In this document: positions 1-8,232 of the stretch, one piece after another
How positions within the stretch are numbered: position 1 is the stretch's first letter
How the letters are laid out: each line of letters starts with the position of its first letter
Source of the DNA: Sphingorhabdus sp. M41
GTDB taxonomy: Bacteria; Pseudomonadota; Alphaproteobacteria; Sphingomonadales; Sphingomonadaceae
Direction: 5' to 3'
Assembly (NCBI RefSeq): GCF_001586275.1
Contig: NZ_CP014545.1
Location: 2,692,501 to 2,756,500 of the forward strand
Length of the DNA stretch: 64,000 nt
Translations under genes and position numbers: made by a program
Notes under the pieces: generated by a model
The model's input: the letters and a program-made list of their open reading frames with translations, nothing else
Database searches by the model: none
Told to the model about the DNA's origin: nothing

Positions 1-888
1 CCGTTTCAGCAGACGCTGAGCGTAGCGTTTCAGCGGAGCCAACAACGTGCAAACGACCTGCAGCTGCAGATAGCCAGCGGCAAAAGCGTACAAACTTATG
101 GCGATCTTGGTCAGCTGGCGCCGCGGAACATCTCCGCTCATGCGATGCTCACCCGGATCGAAGCATATTCCGACACCGCCAAAAGTGTTGGCACGACGCT
201 GTCGCTTTACGATGCTCACCTCGGCAGAGCCAGCGATGCGGGGCAGTCCCTCAAGAACAAGCTGCTCGATGCCCTCGCGATCGGCGAGAGTATGGGCCTC
301 GACCAAGAGATTGAGAATGGCTTTGCCGCCTTCACTGGGGCCATGAACGCGAGCGAAGGTGGCAACCCGCTGTTCGGCGGAACAAACACTGCGGAGTCGC
401 CCTTCCGTCCGGAGACGCTCGGCGATCTCGCCGCTTATGATCGCAATACCGCCTTCGCCAACGACAGCATCCGCGCCAGTGCGACATTTCTCGATGGACA
501 AAACCTAAAATATGGCGTGGTGGCAAATGCCGTCGGGGCCGATCTGTTCGATGCATTCAAGACCCTGGCCAGTCTCGGCCCCCTGAACGGCAAGCTGACG
601 GACGCCCAGAAATCCGCTATCGATCAGGCAATCGGCGAACTCGATCGCGGGGTGGATACGGTTTTAGAAGCGCAGGGTGTCAACGGCGGCAACCAGACGC
701 GGCTCGAGCGGCTCGAACGTCAAGGCGAGGACCGGCATATCCTGCTGACCGGGATCGTTGGCGAAACGGAAGACGCGAATCTGGCTGAGATTGCCGGTCA
801 ACTGGCGCAAACCCGGACAATGATCGAGGCGAGCTATTCGGTATTTTCTCAGCTATCGCGGCTTAGCCTGACACAATATCTGCGCTGA
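1..888 (+). CDS. flgL: flagellar hook-filament junction protein FlgL (3' part)
   Basis: The reading frame is open from the first base of the window, so the gene starts upstream and only about 295 C-terminal codons are present. FlgL (HAP3) is the second junction protein between hook and filament and is exported by the flagellar type III system. The visible N-terminal part (QRSQQRANDLQLQIASGKSV) is the conserved D0/D1 helix shared with flagellins. The C-terminus (SYSVFSQLSRLSLTQYL) is the matching terminal helix. flgK, and probably flgE, should lie just outside the window. The next gene is convergent and starts 17 bp downstream. Confident assignment; FlgL is preferred over flagellin because a separate flagellin gene lies at 9.2 kb. 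Confidence 0.85.
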   Translation, partial: PFQQTLSVAFQRSQQRANDLQLQIASGKSVQTYGDLGQLAPRNISAHAMLTRIEAYSDTAKSVGTTLSLYDAHLGRASDAGQSLKNKLLDALAIGESMGLDQEIENGFAAFTGAMNASEGGNPLFGGTNTAESPFRPETLGDLAAYDRNTAFANDSIRASATFLDGQNLKYGVVANAVGADLFDAFKTLASLGPLNGKLTDAQKSAIDQAIGELDRGVDTVLEAQGVNGGNQTRLERLERQGEDRHILLTGIVGETEDANLAEIAGQLAQTRTMIEASYSVFSQLSRLSLTQYLR

Positions 889-904
889 CCCGCGTTCGGG
901 CTGC

Positions 905-2680
905 TCAACCCTCTTTGTTCACCATCAGCAGGTCTGCATATTTGCCGGCCGGGCTGGCTCCGGGCATTTTTCCCAGCGCTTCGGCCAGCATCTGTGTATC
1001 GCGTTCTGCCACGGGCCCGGTGAGCGCGACAAAGGCTTCACCGTTAGGCAAGTTAGCGAAGCTGGCCCCGAATTCGTTACGCAGGCGCGCCAGTCCGGGC
1101 TCGTCTCCCAGCATGGCATGAGCCACAGCCTGGCGCAGCACTATCGTTTGTTCAAGCGCAGTCAATTGGCCGGGGCGCGGCAGAACGCGATCAGGATTGG
1201 CTGCCAGGGCTTGCCAATTGTGACGCCGCCATTCGATCTCGGCGGCAATGGCGGCGCTGTCGGGAATCGATTCGAGTATCGCCAGTGCTTCGTCCGTGCG
1301 GCCGATATTGGCAAGCGCGATCGCTTCTATGCGTTGCCTGTCCCACCGCATTTCCTCGGGAAACGGGATCGCTTCCGTCTGACGCAGGATCTTCATCGCC
1401 AGTGGCGCTTCGCCTGCCAGCACATAGAGCGTAGCCACGCGGATCGAAAGCGGACCCACGGTTATCCCCACCGCCCGCTGCAGCATCTGATGTTGGAGCA
1501 GGTCGGCGGCGCGGCGATAGAGCCCGGCCCGTTGAAGACGTGTGGCAAAATTGCTGGCCATCAGATCGCCTTCGGCACCGGCCGGGACCAGATCACGAAA
1601 GTCCCAAAACATACCGGCAGCCTTGAGCAGCGGAACCTTGCTGGCGGGTTGCAACGCCCCGGCCAAGCGGGTTTGCAAGGCGCGCAAAACCGGCAAGGTA
1701 GACGAGCTCTGCACGTGATAGCGTAACAAGGTAGCGCCTGCTTCCAAAGCTGCACGATCATCGCCCAAGGCTGTCGCAGTGCGATAGGCAAGCAGTGTAG
1801 CTCGCCGTTCCAATTTGTCGCCGCGCCAGCGATAGCGCACTTTGTTCGCCAGTTTGAGCGCCTTATTCAGATCGGGGCGACTTACAGCACCCCGCTCCAT
1901 TGCAAATTCGGCCAAGGCAAGGCGCGCGGACAGGCGACGGCGTTCAACCGGTCCCGCTGCCGCAGCAAGCCAGACGCTCCGCGCTGCGGCATTTTTATTC
2001 ATCCGTGCAGCAGCATAGCCACGAAGGATATTGGCCAGCTGATCATCCAGCGGCAAAGCTGACAGCCAGATATCGGCCTGCGGCGCATGACCGCTACCAA
2101 TGGCGGCACTCGCCGCAGCGAAGATAAAGATATGCCGGGCTGCTCCCTTGCGCGCATTGATGGCGGGCAGAGCACAATTCATTTGTAAATAGGCCTGGTC
2201 GGCGAAACCGGATGAGGCCAGCGCGACCAACCGCCATGCGCAAGCTTCGGCTTGATTTGCCAACCGCGCAGTGCCGAGCAATTCGATACCTTCCCCATAT
2301 CGTCCCATGCCAATGCGCGCGCGTGCCCGCGCCAAAGCGAATGACCCGGTCAGCGCCACGTCGGGTTCGTCGGAAGCCATTACTTCCAACGCGCCTTCGG
2401 CTTCAGCGAAGCGGCCGCTATCGATCATCGCACGGGCATAGTTCCACCGTGCCTCCTGCCTGGTGTCGGATGTGCTGGCCGCAATCGCGCGCCATGCCGT
2501 CGCGCCGCTGGCTGCTTGCCAATATCCCGGACCCATGCCGAGCCGCCGGGCCGCAAGCGTTTCGGCGAAGGGCGCCAATGCCTTGTCGGTGGCAGCGCCT
2601 TGCTGTCCCTGCTCGAATGGCTGGGGCGCGGCGCTGGCCGAATTTGCGAGTAGAACGAACGCCGCCGCGAAGCCCTTCAT
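905..2680 (-). CDS. exported TPR-type helical repeat protein in the flagellar locus
   Basis: 591 residues. A signal peptide follows the ATG at 2680 (MKGFAAAFVLLANSASA), so the product should be periplasmic or outer-membrane associated. The rest is Ala/Leu-rich helical repeats of TPR character, for example WNYARAMIDSGRFAEAEGAL near residue 75 and ALANIGRTDEALAILESIP near residue 455. The start at 2680 overlaps the stop of the upstream small membrane gene in an ATGA, so the two are translationally coupled. It is flanked by flgL and fliM-operon genes, which suggests a flagellum-related envelope role. I do not recognise a named family and its function is unknown. Confidence 0.7.
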   Translation of the reverse strand: MKGFAAAFVLLANSASAAPQPFEQGQQGAATDKALAPFAETLAARRLGMGPGYWQAASGATAWRAIAASTSDTRQEARWNYARAMIDSGRFAEAEGALEVMASDEPDVALTGSFALARARARIGMGRYGEGIELLGTARLANQAEACAWRLVALASSGFADQAYLQMNCALPAINARKGAARHIFIFAAASAAIGSGHAPQADIWLSALPLDDQLANILRGYAAARMNKNAAARSVWLAAAAGPVERRRLSARLALAEFAMERGAVSRPDLNKALKLANKVRYRWRGDKLERRATLLAYRTATALGDDRAALEAGATLLRYHVQSSSTLPVLRALQTRLAGALQPASKVPLLKAAGMFWDFRDLVPAGAEGDLMASNFATRLQRAGLYRRAADLLQHQMLQRAVGITVGPLSIRVATLYVLAGEAPLAMKILRQTEAIPFPEEMRWDRQRIEAIALANIGRTDEALAILESIPDSAAIAAEIEWRRHNWQALAANPDRVLPRPGQLTALEQTIVLRQAVAHAMLGDEPGLARLRNEFGASFANLPNGEAFVALTGPVAERDTQMLAEALGKMPGASPAGKYADLLMVNKEG

Positions 2681-2919
2681 GTCCATAGCGCCATTATCGA
2701 TGCTGCAGACGCAAGACCGGTGGAGACCACAAAAAGTAATGCGACGAGCCACATGGGAAAACCTTTGGCTTCGCTTGACGCGCGCGTGGGATCACTGTCA
2801 CGCTGGCCGTCCGGGCCGCCGCTGTCTGCCTCTGACGATGGCACGTCCTCGTGCCGCCGGAGCGGTGTAGCGCTGCCAGCAACGATCTTGATTCCACCAG
2901 GTCTTTGGTCACCGCTCAT
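2677..2919 (-). CDS. small single-pass membrane protein
   Basis: 80 residues from the ATG at 2919 (MSGDQRPGG). A polar, probably disordered N-terminal half is followed by one C-terminal membrane helix (residues about 53-77, WLVALLFVVSTGLASAASIM). Its stop overlaps the start of the TPR protein gene (ATGA), so the pair forms an operon driven from the divergent promoter motif at 2947. The N-in, C-tail topology and coupling suggest a membrane partner for the exported TPR protein. No family recognised. Confidence 0.55.
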   Translation of the reverse strand: MSGDQRPGGIKIVAGSATPLRRHEDVPSSEADSGGPDGQRDSDPTRASSEAKGFPMWLVALLFVVSTGLASAASIMALWT

Positions 2920-2946
2920 ATTGCTCCGCCTATTGGTCTGTTTCAC

Positions 2947-2959
2947 TCCTATTATAGTA
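2947..2959. promoter_or_regulatory. divergent flagellar promoter palindrome
   Basis: TCCTATTATAGTA, an almost complete TCCTAT-T-ATAGGA palindrome, lies between the minus-strand gene starting at 2919 (28 bp away) and the plus-strand gene starting at 3011 (52 bp away). It carries TATTAT on the plus strand and TATAAT on the minus strand, both usable as -10 elements. It belongs to the same motif family as sites at 6280, 9091, 13053, 18621, 20493 and 25643. Confidence 0.55.
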
Positions 2960-3010
2960 AGAAAGACGCGTCATTGCCTGATGACGTGCGTAATTCTGTC
3001 AGGAGCAAGC

Positions 3011-3409
3011 ATGGCGAATATTCAGACAGCGTGGCTGGTTGCGATGAGCGTGGTTGTCGCGGTCCCTTCGGCGGCGGCCAGTCTGGCGAAGACTGACCCA
3101 GAAACTTTCGTAATGCTTGACCCGGTGTCGGTACCCATCATCGATGGCGGCCGACTAGAAGGAAGACTCGATTTTACGGTAGTGATTGCGGCCAGAGATA
3201 GCGCGTCGGCGGAGGATCTTGATGGCAATGTTGCAAAGCTGCGCGATACGCTTATCGACGCCGCACTCGATTTTTCGAGCCTCTATGCCAGCAGCAAGAC
3301 GCCGGTCGATGCGAGGTTGCTGGTGGCCAAGTTACAAGCAGCAATGCTTGCGAAAGACCCTCGGGTGGCGGCGATTTATTTGGTCGATGTATCGGCTCGC
3401 CCCGCCTGA
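3011..3409 (+). CDS. exported FliL-like protein
   Basis: 132 residues with an N-terminal signal peptide or anchor (residues 3-23, TAWLVAMSVVVAVPSAAA). The ATG at 3011 follows AGGAG in TCAGGAGCAAGC. The mature part has FVMLDPVSVPI, a Gly-rich turn (GGRLEGRLDFTVVI), then two helices and a final beta strand (AAIYLVDVSA). This layout resembles FliL-type periplasmic domains and can be aligned by eye along its length with the product at 30599-31042, next to motB. Its 3' end overlaps the convergent MotE-like gene by 34 bp. Probably a motor or stator-associated periplasmic protein; that role is inferred. Confidence 0.55.
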   Translation: MANIQTAWLVAMSVVVAVPSAAASLAKTDPETFVMLDPVSVPIIDGGRLEGRLDFTVVIAARDSASAEDLDGNVAKLRDTLIDAALDFSSLYASSKTPVDARLLVAKLQAAMLAKDPRVAAIYLVDVSARPA

Positions 3410-3960
3410 TTGGGCATTGCCGCTCCACTCTTTGGTCGCGGCCCCGATGCTACCTTCTGTCCCGCAAGCGCCATGCTCAGACGCGCAGCATTGCCGGGAC
3501 GCATCGCGGCCATAATCTGTGCGGTGGAGCGCTCGCGCATTCTTTTAGCCACTGCGATCTGCACATCAATGTCCAATTGCTCGAACACCAAGGCCGCCTG
3601 CTTAGGTTTCATTGACTGATAAATTCGGGCGAGTTGGTCGAATTCGGGCATTTCGGCCAGACCCCCAGGGCTTGCCGATTTGCCATTCTTGCGCCCGGCC
3701 TTGGCCGGCGCAGCTTTCTGTGCCCCCTGCGTCAGCTGCGCTGCGATCCGCGATTCCGTTGCCTTGGCCGCTTGCTCGCGCAGATCGAGCGCACGCTCCC
3801 GCTCGCGTGCTGCACGGTCTTTTGCGGCAATTTCCGTACCGATTGCGGTACCTAACCGGGTTGGCGGTGATTGCTTTTCTTCCGTAGCTGCGAGCGCCGT
3901 GGCAATGCCGGATAACCCGGTGGCACTGGCCAAAAACAAGAGGAGTGTGGGACGGATCAT
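3376..3960 (-). CDS. MotE-like flagellar protein (MgtE N-domain type)
   Basis: 194 residues starting at the ATG at 3960 (MIRPTLLLFLASATG). A signal peptide is followed by a charged coiled-coil stretch (residues about 40-75, KDRAARERERALDLREQAAK). Next comes an MgtE-N-like helical domain (residues about 103-168, with MPEFDQLARIYQSMKPKQAA, LDIDVQIAVAKRM and IMAAMRPGNAARLSMAL). MotE/FlbB proteins with this architecture are periplasmic chaperones or scaffolds for motor proteins in alphaproteobacteria. It is the last gene of the fliL-fliM operon. The family assignment is good; the exact role is inferred. Confidence 0.7.
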   Translation of the reverse strand: MIRPTLLLFLASATGLSGIATALAATEEKQSPPTRLGTAIGTEIAAKDRAARERERALDLREQAAKATESRIAAQLTQGAQKAAPAKAGRKNGKSASPGGLAEMPEFDQLARIYQSMKPKQAALVFEQLDIDVQIAVAKRMRERSTAQIMAAMRPGNAARLSMALAGQKVASGPRPKSGAAMPNQAGRADTSTK

Positions 3961-3962
3961 GG

Positions 3963-4652
3963 TCATACCGTTAATACCTTTGCAGTTTCGGTCTTTGCTA
4001 CGGTTTTTGTTTTTCTAGCATCATTGCCGTTTTTTCGTGGACCGCTGGTTCGGCTTCGAGCCTTCGGCTTGCCCGCTGCGATCGGTTTTTCAGTTTTCGC
4101 GCGGAGTTCACTGGCATCGCCTTCGGCATCGACAACATTGTCATTTTTGCTTGGACGGCTGGTTCGGCTTCGAGCCTTGGGCTTGCTCCCTGCGACCGCT
4201 TTTTCAGTTTTCGCGCGGAGTTCACTGGCATCACCTGCGGCATCGACAACATTGTCATTTTTGCTTGGACGGCTGGTTCGGCTTCGAGCCTTGGGCTTGC
4301 TCGCCGCGACCTGCTGTTCAGTTTTCGCGCAGAGCTTCCGCGCATCGTCTGCTGCATCAACGATTCGTTCAGCCATGGCGTTGGCGATCCCGACCAGCAC
4401 ACCTAGTTCTTCATGGATTTCCTTGCTTTCGCTCAGTCGCTGTACGCAATTTCTGGCGTCACCAGTCAGCGTAACTTTCAATTCGTCCAGCACGATGTGC
4501 GCCTGCCCTGTCGCCCGGTCCAGTGCTGTTACCAGCTGCCCCAATTCCGCGCCCTGTATCCGATCGATGCTGCGCATCATACGTACGCTCTGGACCAGCA
4601 CGGCCAGGCAAAGGATGATGGTCACAAGATTGATTGACATAGCGAAAGTCAT
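3963..4652 (-). CDS. membrane protein of the fliM operon with C-terminal tandem repeats (DUF6468-like)
   Basis: 229 residues. The ATG at 4652 overlaps the fliM stop (ATGA). An N-terminal membrane helix (SINLVTIILCLAVLVQSVRM) is followed by a helical segment (residues about 25-110, RIQGAELGQLVTALDRATGQ) of the kind often found next to fliL/fliM in alphaproteobacteria and annotated as DUF6468. The C-terminal half is three copies of a 38-residue Lys/Arg/Ser-rich repeat (KPKARSRTSRPSKND). The tail is strongly basic and probably disordered and cytoplasmic. Function unknown; the position implies a basal-body or switch accessory role. Confidence 0.6.
   Translation of the reverse strand: MTFAMSINLVTIILCLAVLVQSVRMMRSIDRIQGAELGQLVTALDRATGQAHIVLDELKVTLTGDARNCVQRLSESKEIHEELGVLVGIANAMAERIVDAADDARKLCAKTEQQVAASKPKARSRTSRPSKNDNVVDAAGDASELRAKTEKAVAGSKPKARSRTSRPSKNDNVVDAEGDASELRAKTEKPIAAGKPKARSRTSGPRKNGNDARKTKTVAKTETAKVLTV
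4035..4370 (-). repeat. three in-frame 114-bp tandem repeats inside a coding region
   Basis: The same 114-bp block recurs with exact spacing: the GGAC before CGGCTGG/CCGCTGG aligns at about 4038, 4152 and 4266. 114 bp is 38 codons, so the protein frame is kept. The copies are closely similar at the DNA level, suggesting recent expansion and likely copy-number variation between strains. Confidence 0.85.
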
Positions 4653-5695
4653 GATCGGATTCTCCGGGTTACATCGCCGCACAAAGCGACAGCTATTTTG
4701 GCGCGGCGTTGCCCAATATGGGCTTGAGCCAGCGATTGTCCTGCGCTTTGAACGTCGACCGGGTGGTCGGGCGTCTGGCCAAGAGAAACCGTCTGACCCA
4801 CCTGCAGGCTCTCGATTTCGGACAGGGTCATCGTGCGTTCGCCTAATACGACATCCAGTTCCAGTTCGGTCTGTCGGACCTGATCGTCCATATGCTGCAG
4901 CCAGCTGCGATCACCACCGACATTTTCGCCCATGAAGCGCCGGATCAGCTTCGACTTTACCGGTTCGAGCGTGGCGGAAGGAAATAGCACGGTAAACGGA
5001 CCGCCGCGGCCATCCATATCGATACGGAAGGTCGCGGCACTGGCGATATTCGAAGGGCTAGCGATCGCTGCGAAGCGTGGATTAGACTCGATTCGCTCAA
5101 GCTCGAGAGTGATCGGCGAAACAGGCTGGAACGCTTCCGCCAGATCCTCCAGCATCAAGTTGAGCATCTTTGATACCAGCAGCGTTTCGATGGAAGTGAA
5201 GCCCCTGCCATCAATCATCTGGCTGGAATTGCCCTTGCGCCCTCCCAATAGGGCATCGACCACGGCATAGATCAGCCCGGAATCCACTACGATAAGACCG
5301 TAATTCTCCCATTGGGGTACCTTGAATACCCCAATCATGGCGGGTAATTGCACCCGGTTCATGAAATCGCCAAAGCGAACCGTTTCAATATCGTCGAGAG
5401 AGATGTCGATCGCATCGGACGTCAGATTACGCATATTGGTGGCAAAGGTTCGCACCATGCGCTCACAGACGACTTCCAGCACTGGTAGCCGTTCATGGAT
5501 AATGATGCGGCTTTCGATCACCGCTCTCAGTCCTTGCTTTACGTCGGTTTTCTCTTCCGAGCCGCCGAACAGCGCGTCGATATCAGCCTGAGCGAAGGTA
5601 GAATCCTCTCCCTCGGCTCCGCTTACTGCCGATGGCGATTCGGGCAGATCGAATTCAACGAAGTCGTCGCCATCTGTGCCGCTTTCTATACTCAT
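4649..5695 (-). CDS. fliM: flagellar motor switch protein FliM
   Basis: 348 residues, the usual FliM length. FliM forms the middle of the C-ring and binds CheY-P. Near the N-terminus (residues about 34-44) is FAQADIDALFG, the CheY-binding and family signature peptide. The CheC-like middle domain follows (NMRNLTSDAIDISLDDIETV, then YGLIVVDSGLIYAVVDALLG). The C-terminal SpoA domain ends in VGQTVSLGQTPDHPVDVQSA. The start overlaps the fliL stop (ATGA), and the stop overlaps the next gene in the same way. Confidence 0.93.
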   Translation of the reverse strand: MSIESGTDGDDFVEFDLPESPSAVSGAEGEDSTFAQADIDALFGGSEEKTDVKQGLRAVIESRIIIHERLPVLEVVCERMVRTFATNMRNLTSDAIDISLDDIETVRFGDFMNRVQLPAMIGVFKVPQWENYGLIVVDSGLIYAVVDALLGGRKGNSSQMIDGRGFTSIETLLVSKMLNLMLEDLAEAFQPVSPITLELERIESNPRFAAIASPSNIASAATFRIDMDGRGGPFTVLFPSATLEPVKSKLIRRFMGENVGGDRSWLQHMDDQVRQTELELDVVLGERTMTLSEIESLQVGQTVSLGQTPDHPVDVQSAGQSLAQAHIGQRRAKIAVALCGDVTRRIRS

Positions 5696-6222
5696 TGCTG
5701 GATCAAATCCTGTACCAGAACGCCGCGAACCTTGTCTTGGCCGACGATGCCGACGGTGCGCAGCAGCAATTCTTCCTTCAGTCGGAACACTGCGGCGGAT
5801 CCCGATATATCTTCTGGCCGCAACTCTCGCAGGAATGGCTGATAGGCATCGATAATATTCGGCAATGCGGCGGTTATATCTTCGCTAGCGGCTTCGTCGC
5901 TCGGTTCGATTACCAGCCTCAGTTTAAGGAACCGAGCCTGCCCGTCTGGCGAGCGCAAGTTTACGACCATATCGGGTACGTCCACGCCGGGTATATGGTC
6001 GCCAGCGGCTACATTCTCACTATGCTCGGTCTCTTCTGAACCGAGCAGGGCAAATATACCCGCACCGCTTGCAGCCAGTATGAGTACCGCTGCGCCGAGC
6101 GCGATAAGCTTTTGCTTTTTTGAAAAGCGTGGCGCTTTCTCATCTGTGCCCGCCGAGGTGGGTTCATCGATTTCAGCATCGCCAGGCTGGTCGGTGTTCG
6201 TTGCTGTCACATCGTTAGCCAT
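5692..6222 (-). CDS. fliL: flagellar basal body-associated protein FliL
   Basis: 176 residues. The N-terminus is cytoplasmic and acidic, followed by one membrane helix (residues about 40-61, LIALGAAVLILAASGAGIFA). The periplasmic stomatin-like FliL domain has VDVPDMVVNLRSPDGQARFL and LKLRLVIEPSD. FliL surrounds the stator and supports torque generation. First gene of a fliL-fliM operon running to 3376, probably transcribed from the motif at 6280 (about 60 bp upstream). Confidence 0.9.
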   Translation of the reverse strand: MANDVTATNTDQPGDAEIDEPTSAGTDEKAPRFSKKQKLIALGAAVLILAASGAGIFALLGSEETEHSENVAAGDHIPGVDVPDMVVNLRSPDGQARFLKLRLVIEPSDEAASEDITAALPNIIDAYQPFLRELRPEDISGSAAVFRLKEELLLRTVGIVGQDKVRGVLVQDLIQQ

Positions 6223-6279
6223 CGCATCCCCCTATAGAGTAAAAAACTTGTCCGGAGGCAGTCTGCCCGCCGGTCATGC

Positions 6280-6292
6280 ATCTATTATAGGA
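6280..6292. promoter_or_regulatory. divergent flagellar promoter palindrome (fliL / flgF)
   Basis: ATCTATTATAGGA, read on the minus strand as TCCTATAATAGAT. It is roughly 60 bp from both the fliL start (minus) and the flgF start (plus), and gives a TATAAT -10 towards fliL and TATTAT towards flgF. Confidence 0.6.
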
Positions 6293-6300
6293 CAACAGCC

Positions 6301-6322
6301 CGGCAATATTTTCCGCTTGCCG
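6301..6322. promoter_or_regulatory. inverted repeat CGGCAA...TTGCCG, candidate regulator site
   Basis: CGGCAA and TTGCCG separated by 10 bp lie between the palindromic promoter and flgF, upstream of the minus-strand -10 towards fliL. A related CGGCA-N5-TGCCG repeat sits upstream of fliF at 18641. The resemblance to GC-rich ftr-type FlbD sites of Caulobacter is from memory and unverified. Confidence 0.35.
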
Positions 6323-6351
6323 CAATTTTTTCTCGCCACCTTGAGGAGGCA

Positions 6352-7098
6352 ATGATGGATCTTTCTGCGTTAATCCTGCTGAGCCAAGAGCAAGCCTTGC
6401 GGCGGCGGCTCGATGTCGTGGCCAATAATATGGCAAACGCAACCACCACTGGCTTCAAACGCGAACAGCCGCTGTTCCAGCAACATGTCGATCGCAATGC
6501 CGGGGCACCTGATGGGGCCCTACGCGGCGCATCGTTTGTGCTCGATTACGGCACGGTCCACGATACCAGTCAAGGCGTCTTTCAGACGACCGGCAACCCC
6601 CTCGATCTGATGATCGAGGGGCCAGGCTATTTTGCAGTCGATGACGGACGCGGGGGCACCGCCTATAGTCGCTCGGGGCATCTGCAGATACTTGAAAGCG
6701 GGGAACTGGGCACAGCAAGCGGGCACCGAGTGCTCGACGATCAGGGGCGGGCGATCACCGTTCCGGCCACCGGCACAGCTGGCCTGACCGTCCGCGCCGA
6801 TGGTACGCTGGAGGGCAGTGATGGGCCGCTCGGTCGGATCGCGGTGACTGTTTTTGACAACGAGGCGACCGTCGATCCGCAAGGCGATGGCCTGTTTTCA
6901 GGGCTTGGCGGCCGTGTGCTCGATGCGGCGGATACGCGCATCGCAGCGGGTGGCGTGGAAGGGTCTAACGTTCAACCGATCGCGGAAACAACTGCGATGA
7001 TCGACATCCTGCGTTCTTATCAGAGCAGCGTGAAGCTGGCCGATGCCATCAATGATATGCGCAAGCGTGCGATCGAACGGCTCGGCCGCGCCAGCTGA
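6352..7098 (+). CDS. flgF: flagellar basal-body rod protein FlgF
   Basis: 248 residues. FlgF is part of the proximal rod. The N-terminal rod motif is present (RRRLDVVANNMANATTTGFK, residues about 17-36), followed by the FlgF/G core (NPLDLMIEGPGYFAVDDGRG). The C-terminal helix is SNVQPIAETTAMIDILRSYQ. GAGGAGG lies just upstream; ATG codons at 6352 and 6355 are both possible. First gene of flgF-flgG-flgA-flgH. Confidence 0.92.
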   Translation: MMDLSALILLSQEQALRRRLDVVANNMANATTTGFKREQPLFQQHVDRNAGAPDGALRGASFVLDYGTVHDTSQGVFQTTGNPLDLMIEGPGYFAVDDGRGGTAYSRSGHLQILESGELGTASGHRVLDDQGRAITVPATGTAGLTVRADGTLEGSDGPLGRIAVTVFDNEATVDPQGDGLFSGLGGRVLDAADTRIAAGGVEGSNVQPIAETTAMIDILRSYQSSVKLADAINDMRKRAIERLGRAS

Positions 7099-7135
7099 CA
7101 TCTTCTTGGTTCAATTCGTTTGAAAGGAAAAATTT

Positions 7136-7921
7136 ATGCGTTCTTTATCTATCGCCGCGACCGGTATGCTGGCCCAGCAAACCAATGTGGACGTAATATC
7201 CAACAACATCGCCAATATGAATACGACTGGCTTCAAACGTCAGCGGGCTCAGTTCCAGGATCTGCTATATCAGCAGGTTTCTCGTCCTGGTGGCGCATCG
7301 GGTGGCGGATCCGCGATATCTCCTACCGGCATTCAGGTTGGCTCGGGCGTGCGCACCGGCAGCATCTACCGTATTGCCGAACAGGGCACGTTGGCGCAGA
7401 CCGATAACCGCTATGATGTAGCGATTCAGGGCCTCGGCTATTTTCAGGTCCAGCTGCCCTCGGGCGAGATCGGATATACCCGCGATGGCGGATTCCAATT
7501 GTCGAGTGAAGGAGAACTGGTCACTGCCCAAGGCCTGACGGTGGAACCGCCGGTAACCGTTCCGCAGGGTGCACTCGACGTGGTGATTTCAAAAACCGGC
7601 GAGGTTCAGGTCAAGCTGGCGGGTGAAGCCGAAATGCAGACTGTCGGTCAGCTGGAACTGGCCAGCTTCGTCAATGAAGGCGGGCTCGAAGCTGTGGGTG
7701 ACAATCTGTTCCTCGAAACCGCTGCATCGGGCGCGGCCAATGTCTCGCAGCCCGGCGAGCCCGGTTTCGGTACACTAGCGCAGGGCTTCGTGGAAGCTTC
7801 CAACGTCAATCCCGTGGCGGAAATTACCGCGCTCATCACTGCCCAGCGCGCGTATGAGATGAACAGCCGCATTGTGAAAACGGCAGACGAAATGCTGGCC
7901 ACCACCAGCCAGCTGCGTTGA
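7136..7921 (+). CDS. flgG: flagellar basal-body rod protein FlgG
   Basis: 261 residues, the typical FlgG length; forms the distal rod. The N-terminus MRSLSIAATGMLAQQTNVDV and the SNNIANMNTTGFKRQ motif are diagnostic. The FlgF/G core is RYDVAIQGLGYFQVQLPSGE and the C-terminal motif is VEASNVNPVAEITALITAQR. AAAGGAAAA precedes the ATG at 7136. Start and stop fit tightly between flgF and flgA. Confidence 0.95.
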   Translation: MRSLSIAATGMLAQQTNVDVISNNIANMNTTGFKRQRAQFQDLLYQQVSRPGGASGGGSAISPTGIQVGSGVRTGSIYRIAEQGTLAQTDNRYDVAIQGLGYFQVQLPSGEIGYTRDGGFQLSSEGELVTAQGLTVEPPVTVPQGALDVVISKTGEVQVKLAGEAEMQTVGQLELASFVNEGGLEAVGDNLFLETAASGAANVSQPGEPGFGTLAQGFVEASNVNPVAEITALITAQRAYEMNSRIVKTADEMLATTSQLR

Positions 7922-7926
7922 TCATC

Positions 7927-8232
7927 ATGCTGCGTTCAATCAGTCTGGCTTTGGCCTCCCTCAGCGTGCTTGCCTCTAGCCCGGCCTGGTGCGATCCCGG
8001 TGAAACAGCGGAAGCTGCTCCGCTCGGAGTGGAGCGCGGAGATGGTGTTGTACTGCTGTACCGCTCCGGAATGCTCGAGATTCGTGCCGATGGGCGCGCT
8101 CTGAGCAAGGGCGCTAAAGGTCAGCAAATACGCGTGTTCAATCAGGCGACCCGCCGGACAATTTCGGGCGTGGTCGAAGGCCCGGGTATGGTTGTCATAG
8201 AGGCCGCGCCGTCGGCCAGAGGGAGTTGGTAA
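7927..8232 (+). CDS. flgA: short P-ring chaperone FlgA (C-terminal domain only)
   Basis: 101 residues with a signal peptide (MLRSISLALASLSVLASSPA). The body matches only the C-terminal SAF/ChapFlgA part: VLLYRSGMLEIRADGRALSK, then GAKGQQIRVFNQATRRTISG and VVEGPGMVVIE. Full FlgA proteins are usually about 140-250 residues, so the N-terminal domain is missing. No frameshift is evident between flgG and this start, so it appears to be a natural short form. The start is 5 bp after the flgG stop; the stop overlaps the flgH ATG by one base. Confidence 0.75.
   Translation: MLRSISLALASLSVLASSPAWCDPGETAEAAPLGVERGDGVVLLYRSGMLEIRADGRALSKGAKGQQIRVFNQATRRTISGVVEGPGMVVIEAAPSARGSW

Noticed and set aside
4035-4370. 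CRISPR-like spacing of repeats
   Set aside because: The 114-bp units are adjacent, in frame and coding, with no unique spacers; no cas genes are in the window.
4024-4935. Long plus-strand open frames opposite the fliM-operon genes
   Set aside because: They are shadows produced by the repeat and GC-rich codon use of the minus-strand genes; no motifs or ribosome sites.
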